Shown here: positions 57,222 to 64,000 of the stretch, piece by piece
How the letters are laid out: each line of letters starts with the position of its first letter
How positions within the stretch are numbered: position 1 is the stretch's first letter
Source of the DNA: Zygnema cylindricum
Lineage: Eukaryota; Streptophyta; Zygnematophyceae; Zygnematales; Zygnemataceae
Assembly (NCBI GenBank): GCA_037447655.1
Contig: JBBHKE010002450.1
Location: 186,001-250,000, forward strand
Length of the DNA: 64,000 nt
Reading direction: 5' to 3'
The notes under the pieces: generated by a model
What the model saw: only the letters and a program-made list of their open reading frames with translations
Told to the model about the DNA's origin: nothing
Database searches by the model: none
Position numbers and translations under genes: made by a program

Positions 57222-58383
57222 TGTTGTCCATAGCCATTTTCAGCCATGGATTTACCCTCAGAAGCACCACAGACTACCCAAAAACAGCCTACTTTGAATC
57301 AACACAGAATTCTACAGAAATATCAAAACAGGCTGAAACTAAAAACACAGATATTTTCTAGGCTACAAAATAACCTCACAAAGTTTCAGACAAAAATAAT
57401 GAACAGAGTGATCACATCATCTGGTCAAAGTTGCAGAAAAACAGTCTGCCAGAACTTTGATAAAACAGACTAACTTCACAATGAAGTAAAACACAGACCA
57501 GGCACACAATAGACCTGCAAATCTGTGACAATATTAACAATATAAAGAGGAACACACATGCAGAATTTCAGATAATTCTGCCAACAGATCTGAGAGCAAT
57601 CCTCAGATAAAATTACCAAAAATCACCATAAACAGTTTTTGGTCCAAAAAGTTCCTATATCCTGAAATGACTAAGTTCTACAATATATACACTCAGTCTT
57701 ACTACTAAATGTACGGAGGCATACCAGCCGTACGTAATTTCCCATCTACTTAAATTAATGTGAGTATACCTGAATAATTCAAGGTATGTCAGAAAATGTA
57801 ATTCTACACTAATAATTAATGCACAAAAAGACAAAACAATGTTAAACCAAATATTTGCACCGACGCTTCCATAAAATCCGCGTACTGAGTATCAACTTGA
57901 TTATTTACTTGTGGACGAAACCACGTAGTGAATCGACATCACATACGTACGGTTCACTTGATACCACGTCATCAAAATTGCGATCCCTTAAAAAAATTGG
58001 CGGACGCCGTCCGCCCTCCAAATGTACCATGACCCACTTGCCGAAATTAGACCGTACCTTCAAAATCTTTTCCGTACTGAACATGCGTCCTTTTTGAATC
58101 CATGCCACTTGTCCCATTATGTTCGGTACGTGCGACGTACCATTTCAACCTCGTCGATTATTTAACGTCGGATCGCTTCGCGATCCGCCGTCCATTTCCT
58201 CTTTACGCAAACCATACGTTCCAATATAATTCATACGTTTTCTCCCCCAATCCGCAAATACATTCGAACCTCCACATTAAACTTAGTGGGTACACATGCA
58301 TTACAAATCACATTGAGTACGTACACAACCTTAAGCACGAATAAAATATCATGCATGCACGAAACTAACATTTCAAAACAACA
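57222..58383 (-). repeat. 3' LTR of the Gag-only element
   Basis: 1,162-bp TG...CA repeat, near-identical to the copy at 59986-61150, with about two dozen visible differences. Confidence 0.92.
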
Positions 58384-58577
58384 CTCCCCCGAAATTTTAG
58401 TTTCGTGCACCCATATTAAAGTATACCGTGTGTCAAATGTAACCGTACCTCTCCGTACCTCCAAATTTCATTTTTTTTTTTTCGTTCAAACGTCACCATT
58501 GCTTCCGCTGACGTCACCACTCCCTCAGCTGCCTCCCGCAATGTCTTCCATTTCCTCCAAGAATATCCTCCATAAAA

Positions 58578-60011
58578 TCACTTATCACGCTGTCTTCTTT
58601 TTACCACCTTTTGAACCTGTTTTCTTCTATTAGTGATCCTTTGAGTCCTACATCTTTTCTTTGCTTTCTTAATGAATTTTTGTGTTTTCTGTAAGTTTAC
58701 ATCTAAGTCACCGTTTTCTACCCATTTAATATCATGAATTCTAATTTCTGCCTTTTTCTTCACTAATCTCTTCTTCCGGTTTTCTTTTCCTATTCTTCCA
58801 ATTTTTGCAGTTTTATTTTGTTTTCCAAAATTACAAACTCCCACTTTTACACCAATTTTTTGAACATTTTTCCTCTCTTTTTTTCTAAGGTCATTGAATT
58901 CCACATCCACATTATTTTTCAGTTCCACTATCACTTCCCCTTCTCTTCCTCCAACTCCTTTTACTTCACTTAACTCTCCCTCTTGTAAGCATTTTTCACT
59001 CACCAATCTGTCACCAGAAAAAGTTTCAAAATCCGCGTCTTTTCCTGTCTCCTTTTCCTCCACACCATCTTTGGTGACAATACTCTTTCCCCCTCCGTCT
59101 TCGTTCTCCATATTTCCAAAAATGACGGTCGGCAAACAAACAAATTTCTCGAAAGAAGGTGTAACCCTTTTGTCTTCACAATATTTCCTCGGATTAGTAA
59201 ATGCATTCTGTTGCCTTTGTGTAGGAGGCCGTACTCGGTTGTTGTCCCACCCTTCTCTAAAATTTCCTGTGAGACATGCACTTGTATATGATGGACATAC
59301 CTTGAAGGTATGCCCTGAGTAGTTACAATAAAAGCAATTTTCAGATTGACGATTTTCTCTATTTTTCTGAAACTGTGATCTAACACCCTGAAAATTCCCT
59401 CTATCATTTAGAGCCTCTTTATAACCCTCTTCTTCTAAGACAAATCTGATTGCTAAAGTTAGGTTCCAATCCTTTTTATCAGTCCGAGCCAATCTATCAC
59501 AAGCATTTTTAAATTCTTTAGGTAGGCCTCTCATTAACAAGAGAGCTTGTTGAGCATCAGTAAAATTCCCTCCTGCCAAGGAATTTTCTACAAATAATAC
59601 TTGAAGTCCATTACAATATTGCATCATACTCCCTCCTGCATACTTATAGTCAAATATTTTGGTAACACTAATCATCCAGTGATACAAGGAAGTCTTTTGA
59701 TACACACATTCTAAATCCTTCCTTATTTCAGCAACACTTTTCAAACAAATATAAATCATTACAAATTTATCAGTCAAGCATAGCTTGATAATCCGCAAAC
59801 ACTCCAGGTTTTTCTCCTCCCATCCAGCCGATGATTCGACACATGTTCCATCCACCACATCCATCAGCTCCCTCAACTTGAAGTAGCCCTCCATAATGCT
59901 CCTCCAGCAGTAGTAGTTAGATCCATCAAATATGGGTAAGTAAGACTCATCTAATATGGGTAGCCATGGGCGTGGGCCCATAACCTGTTGTCCATAGCCA
60001 TTTTCAGCCAT
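58578..60011 (-). CDS. gag: Gag polyprotein of the Gag-only element
   Basis: One unbroken frame of 477 codons. ATG 60011 lies in the 5' LTR (MAENGYGQQV). The next ATG (59981) is inside the PBS and gives 467 residues. The N-terminal part matches the copia Gag entry block (LPIFDGSNYYCW; compare PIFDGSDFLYW in Copia-B), preceded by an in-frame 24-bp near-duplicate (LPILDESY). A UBN2-like body follows (LLMRGLPKEFKNACDRLART), then a zinc knuckle C-x2-C-x4-H-x4-C (CFYCNYSGHTFKVC) at about residue 235. The last about 90 residues are Lys/Arg-rich (KKRLVKKKAEIR, RRKQVQKVVKRRQRDK), unusual for copia Gag and suggestive of extra nucleic-acid binding. There is no DSGA protease block. Conservation of one long frame implies function or youth. 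Confidence 0.9.
   Translation of the reverse strand: MAENGYGQQVMGPRPWLPILDESYLPIFDGSNYYCWRSIMEGYFKLRELMDVVDGTCVESSAGWEEKNLECLRIIKLCLTDKFVMIYICLKSVAEIRKDLECVYQKTSLYHWMISVTKIFDYKYAGGSMMQYCNGLQVLFVENSLAGGNFTDAQQALLLMRGLPKEFKNACDRLARTDKKDWNLTLAIRFVLEEEGYKEALNDRGNFQGVRSQFQKNRENRQSENCFYCNYSGHTFKVCPSYTSACLTGNFREGWDNNRVRPPTQRQQNAFTNPRKYCEDKRVTPSFEKFVCLPTVIFGNMENEDGGGKSIVTKDGVEEKETGKDADFETFSGDRLVSEKCLQEGELSEVKGVGGREGEVIVELKNNVDVEFNDLRKKERKNVQKIGVKVGVCNFGKQNKTAKIGRIGKENRKKRLVKKKAEIRIHDIKWVENGDLDVNLQKTQKFIKKAKKRCRTQRITNRRKQVQKVVKRRQRDK
59972..59985 (-). other. primer-binding site of the Gag-only element
   Basis: Minus strand GGTTATGGGCCCAC, 14 bases identical to the Copia-A and Copia-B sites, immediately after the LTR. 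Confidence 0.85.
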
Positions 60012-61150
60012 GGATTTACCCTCGGAAGCACCACAGACTACCCAAAAACAGCCTACTTTGAATCAACACAGAATTCTACAGAAATAACAAAACAACCTGA
60101 AAATACATCAACACAGATATTTTTTAGGCTACAAAATAACCTCACAAAGTTTCAGACAAAAATAATGAACAGAGTGATCACATCATCTGGTCAAAGTTGC
60201 AAAAAAACAGTCTGCCAGAACTTTGATAAAACAGACTAACTTCACAATGAATTCAAACACAGACCAGGCACACAATAGACCTGCAAATCTGTGACAATAT
60301 TAACAATATAAAGAGGAACACACATACAGAATTTCAGATAATTCTGACATCAGATCTGAGAGCAATACTCAGACAAAATTACCAAAAATGATCATAAACT
60401 GTTTTTGGTACAGAAAGTTCCTATTTTCTGAAATGACTAAGTTCTACAATATATACACTCAGTCTTACTACTAAATGTACGGAGGCATACCAGCCGTACG
60501 TAATTTCCCATCTACTTAAATTAATGTGAGTATACCTGAATAATTCAAGGTATGTCAGAAAATGTAATTCTACACTAATAATTAATGCACAAAAAGACAA
60601 AACAATGTTAAACCAAATATTTGCACCGACGCTTCCATAAAATCCGCGTACTGAGTATCAACTTGATTATTTACTTGTGGACGAAACCACGTAGTGAATC
60701 GACATCACATACGTACGGTTCACTTGATACCACGTCATCAAAATTGCGATCCCTTAAAAAAAATTGGCGGACGCCGTCCGCCCTCCAAATGTACCATGAC
60801 CCACTTGCCGAAATTAGACCGTACCTTCAAAATCTTTTCGGTACTGAACATGTGTCCTTTTTGAATCCATGCCACTTGTCCCATTATGTTCGGTACGTGC
60901 GACGTACCATTTCAACCTCGTCGATTATTTAACGTCGGATCGCTTCGCGATCCGCCGTCCATTTCCTCTTTACGCAAACCATACGTTCCAATATAATTCA
61001 TACGTTTTCTCCCCCAATCCGCAAATACATTCGAACCTCCACATTAAACTTAGTGGGTACACATGCATTACAAATCACATTGAGTACGTACACAACCTTA
61101 AGCACGAATAAAATATCATGCATGCACGAAACTAACATTTCAAAACAACA
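59986..61150 (-). repeat. 5' LTR of the Gag-only element
   Basis: 1,165-bp repeat. Its 3' end (minus strand) carries the Gag start codon at 60011. Its sequence is otherwise unlike the Copia-A LTR, so the shared PBS and start layout are not just recent copying. Confidence 0.92.
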
Positions 61151-61155
61151 AAGTG

Positions 61156-62007
61156 CTCACCAATTCTTTAACAAGCATCCAAACCTCACAAAACTCTAAC
61201 AGAATATAGAGTAGCATAAACTCTGATAACTTCCAAAGTTATAGCATAATTGACCAGACAACACTCAAGATATAATACTCAGAAGTTTCCCAAAAACTGT
61301 CTGCAGTTTTACTACTTGGAAGTCTGGATACATAATGTGTTCTGAGTCCTAAGTCTTATACTTGTGTTGAACTGGCAACAACAGTGTACTTCAGAGGTAC
61401 GTCAAACCACCAAGCTATCACTAATCTGTCAAGCTACCACTGAGCTATCACTAAGCTACCACTGAGTTACCCTCTAAGTTGACTAGAATCGTATCTATCG
61501 CAGTTGCTCAATCCTGTACAGAATCACATTAAGAATATCAGACGCTGCGTTGTCCCTACGGACCATATCAAATGTAATCGTGGTTGTATTGTCCTGTCTG
61601 TGTTGGAGCTTCGTTGCTGCGCTGCTCTGCTGTATAGCAGCTGCTCTGTTGAATAGCAGCTGCACTGCTGTGTAGCAGCTTCTTTGCTGTATAGCAGCTG
61701 CGCTGCTTTGTCTGTATAGCAGATGCACTACTCTGTCTGTATAGCAGCTGCGCTACTCTGTCTGTACAGCAGCTGCGCTGCGATCTCTGTATAGCAGCTG
61801 CGCTGCTCTGAGACTGAAAGCTTTCCAGAAAGACAACACTCCTCTAAAGCTTTAGACTCAGTATTCTGTCGGAGTTGCGGTGATAAACTAGCGCAGCATC
61901 GCAGCATAACACTATAGCAATTAGCAAGTCACCCAGTCCCACTATATCCCAATGGTGGATTTATCGCAGAGTTGCACTATAGCAGTGCATCAATTCAAAT
62001 TTTAACA
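61156..62007 (-). repeat. LTR of an older copia element, interrupted by the Gag-only element
   Basis: On the minus strand it begins TGTTAAAATTTGAATTG at 62007, directly after the pol stop codon of the adjoining remnant. It contains a GCAGCTGC minisatellite. The Gag-only element inserted in it; 57117-57216 may be its continuation on the other side. Confidence 0.6.
61613..61810. repeat. minisatellite, TATAGCAGCTGCGCTGCTCTG-type units
   Basis: About seven imperfect units of 23-33 bp, each containing the palindromic AGCAGCTGC core, within the old LTR. Confidence 0.8.
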
Positions 62008-62586
62008 TTATCCCACTGCGTCCCTACAAAACTTAAGCTTAAGAGCAGAAAGAGCTTTAGTGAGCATATCAGCAATCATTATTGCATCTGGCAAATAACA
62101 TAATTTAATCACTCTAGAGAACTTTTTTTCTCTGACAAAGTGTTTTCGTACATCCATGTGCTTGCTTTTGAAGTGATGACTCGGGTTAGAAGCAATGGCA
62201 ATGGCAGCGTGGTTATCACACAAGATCACCTATGGACCAACTTGCATGTATCCTAGTTCTTGTAACATGGATTTTACCCATAAGAGTTCTTTGAGGGCCA
62301 AGCTTGTTGCCAAATAATTGACTCCATTGTCGACTGTGTTGTAACCTTTTGAAGTTTGCTGCTCCAGCAGCAAGTACCGTTCCCAATTTGCAGAACGAAT
62401 CCCGTGGTGGATTTCCGGCTTGGCATGTCGCCCTAGCTTGCATCACTCCATGTTTGCAGCTTCACTTCTCCTCCGCCTTGAGTGAGTTTGAGATCTTTAG
62501 TTCCTGCCAAATATCTTAAGACTCTCCTTGCTGCATCAGGATAAGATTTTCTCGGATTTTCTAGACTCCTGCTTAGTACCTCGACT
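62008..62586 (-). pseudogene. pol: 3' end of a copia pol (RNase H), truncated
   Basis: The minus strand reads copia RNase H blocks: RVLRYLAGTKDLKL, QTWSDAS, LKELLWVKSMLQELGYMQV, CDNHAAIAIASNPSHHFKSK, IADMLTKALSALKLKFCRDA. There are frame breaks near 62225 and 62440. The stop TAA (62010-62008) abuts the LTR. The 5' part is cut off by the Copia-A-family insertion at 62587. It represents a third copia lineage. Confidence 0.85.
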
Positions 62587-63634
62587 TGTAGAAATTAATG
62601 GTTCATTTTTAGTATTTTCTAGGTTTAAATAGAAAAAAGCCGAGGCAGTCTACCTGTAACTTCTCTCTCCAAACTCTCAAACTTGTCGCATTTACTGAGA
62701 AATTGGAGAGGGAGCTAGAGCCATGGCTACCTAGGCTATCTAGAGGTTTACGGGAAATTTATATTTGTTAGGGGTTTATTTATATAAAAGGATTATGCCG
62801 GCCACATGATTTGATCCTTGCACCTACCGGCCGGCAAGCAGCTAACAGATGGTAGCTTTAGCCGTTAAATCTATGATTAATGTTACGTAGTATATAGATT
62901 GATATATATTTAAATATGTATACGTACGATAAATCATTTAACTGTAATAGATTACGGGATACATAGATCCGGTAATATATAAAGTATGGATTACGGTATG
63001 GACAAAAAATCAATACCGCGCATTTGTTTCGTAAGTGAAACAAATACCGCGCATGTATTTATTACTGCTACGATTAATCCTAATTTAATCGGACGGCCGC
63101 GATTAGCGCCGAGATCGCGAAAGAAGATTTCGGTGGTTTGTGGCCATCGCCACATCGGATGACACGTGGCAAAATTACGTTGGATCGTGGAATCTCCGGA
63201 GATTATGGCAACGAATCCGGATATGACATGTGTCGACATTTAGGCCATGTTGTACAATGTTCGTACATAAAGTACACCGGAAGCTATACTTTTGCGTACG
63301 GAACTATAACCTGATTGGTTCCGTACATCAGTAGATAGAGTCAGTGAGAGAGATAGGACTTAGAAAATTCGGTAGATAGGACCTTCTCTCCCAGAGAGCT
63401 TCTTTACAAAAGGTCAACTTTGACCCTCCATAACTTACTGCTCAGGGGAGCAAATTTAGAGATTCTTTTTGCTATCGACTCAAGGAAGTCTTGCCTTCAC
63501 ATGGGTGAAGGTGGTCAGGTTTTTGTATGCCAAGGTGGCATTTGTTCTTGCTGAAACACAAAGGGGTCAGGGTTATCTTAGAGGCTTCGTGTGAGCTGTT
63601 TACTTTGAGGTCCTATGGAGGTCTCAGAGTTGCA
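62587..63634 (+). repeat. 5' LTR of the right-edge Copia-A-family element
   Basis: Colinear with the Copia-A LTR, with moderate divergence. It includes the antisense tRNA-like module (about 62794-62872) and the ATG at 63615. Confidence 0.9.
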
Positions 63635-64000
63635 AATTATGGGCCCACCATCTAGGGTGCCCATATTCAATGGAGCTGGCTTCATATACTGGGAAAGTCT
63701 GATGATAGGAGCTCTATGTGACAAACGTTTTACGGGAATAGTGAGTGGACAAGTGAGGCGCCCATCCAGTCTTAGGATACCTCCAAAGTTTACGAAGGCA
63801 AATTCACTAGAGATGCAGATCCATCTTCAACGGAGGAGACAAAGGAAGGAGAGGTGGTAGACAAAGGAAAGGAGAAGAAACGACCACACCAATAGTAACT
63901 AGTTCGACATTCATGTCACCTATTTCGAGGAACGAGGAGAATGATACTGATACCCAGGACTTCAACAATATGGTGGCAAAGCACTTCATTCTCCGCCATC
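63615..64000 (+). pseudogene. gag: Gag start of the right-edge element (partial, frame-broken)
   Basis: The frame opens at ATG 63615 in the LTR, reads MEVSELQIMGPPSRVPIFNG across the PBS (63635-63649, AATTATGGGCCCACC, two mismatches at its first bases) and continues with the Gag N-terminal domain to 63860. There a frame break occurs; the remainder in other frames matches Copia-A (for example RNEENDT). Continues beyond the window. Confidence 0.82.

Larger units (their letters stand above)
57217..61155 (-). mobile_element. Gag-only LTR retrotransposon (TR-GAG-like), complete
   Basis: The element is 57222-61150 (3,929 bp), flanked by AAGTG (57217-57221 and 61151-61155). On the minus strand the 5' LTR is 61150-59986 and the 3' LTR 58383-57222 (about 1.16 kb each, few differences); both run TGTTGTTTTGAAATG to GGCTATGGACAACA. 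The PBS is at 59985-59972 and the polypurine tract CGGGGGAG abuts the 3' LTR. The 1.6-kb interior holds a single Gag frame and no protease, integrase, RT or RNase H. Elements of this layout (TR-GAGs) are described in plants and depend on partners for reverse transcription and integration. Confidence 0.92.
62582..64000 (+). mobile_element. Copia-A-family element, 5' part (runs off the window)
   Basis: 5' LTR 62587-63634 (1,048 bp, TGTAGAAATT...GAGTTGCA), then a PBS and the start of Gag. It inserted into the older copia pol; the left target duplication should be CGACT (62582-62586), with its partner outside the window. Confidence 0.88.

Overview
The window is a retrotransposon-dense piece of a plant-lineage (streptophyte) nuclear genome. 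The best lineage evidence is a seven-exon minus-strand gene at 25452-28701. All its exon phases join, and it encodes a DCD (Development and Cell Death) domain protein, a family known only from green-plant lineages. The species cannot be named from sequence alone. A run of 10 Ns at 19142-19151 marks an assembly gap.

Layout. 0.6-5.7 kb: a probable minus-strand gene with WD40-like segments, whose exons contain several one-base frame breaks. 6.5-7.7 kb: two small inverted-repeat elements, one a textbook hAT element with an 8-bp target-site duplication (TSD). 8.2-8.5 kb: a reverse-transcriptase relic. 9151-15634: a full Ty1/copia element (here Copia-A, TSD GTTAC). 15.7-17.4 kb: a solo LTR (TSD GTACT) with a DNA element inside. 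19.4-21.6 kb: a solo LTR (TSD GCATG) carrying a second LTR. 25.4-28.7 kb: the DCD gene. 30155-31079: a PIF/Harbinger-type element (TSD TTA). 31378-37582: a full minus-strand copia element (Copia-B, TSD GAACC). 37.6-39.2 kb: two nested inverted-repeat elements. 43.3-44.5 kb and 48.1-49.1 kb: solo LTRs. 50.7-52.2 kb: a PIF/Harbinger transposase gene. 54.7-57.0 kb: a decayed Ty3/gypsy pol fragment between inverted LTR ends. 57222-61150: a complete Gag-only LTR element (TSD AAGTG), inserted in the LTR of an older copia remnant (61.2-62.6 kb). 62587 to the end: the 5' part of another Copia-A-family element.

The most unusual shared feature is in the copia group. In Copia-A, Copia-B, the right-edge copy and the Gag-only element, the Gag reading frame opens at an ATG inside the LTR, about 20-26 nt before its 3' end. 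It then reads through the LTR boundary and the primer-binding site (PBS), so the PBS is coding. The PBS (GGTTATGGGCCCACC) is complementary to the anticodon arm of initiator tRNA-Met, not to its 3' end, and supplies a second in-frame ATG. The same ATG, frame and spacing survive in the solo LTRs, including strongly diverged ones. Several of these LTRs also carry a tRNA-like box A/box B module on the strand antisense to the element.

The two LTRs of Copia-A differ almost only by one-base homopolymer indels. Many of the broken reading frames there, and perhaps in the WD40-like gene, may therefore be residual assembly error rather than decay.
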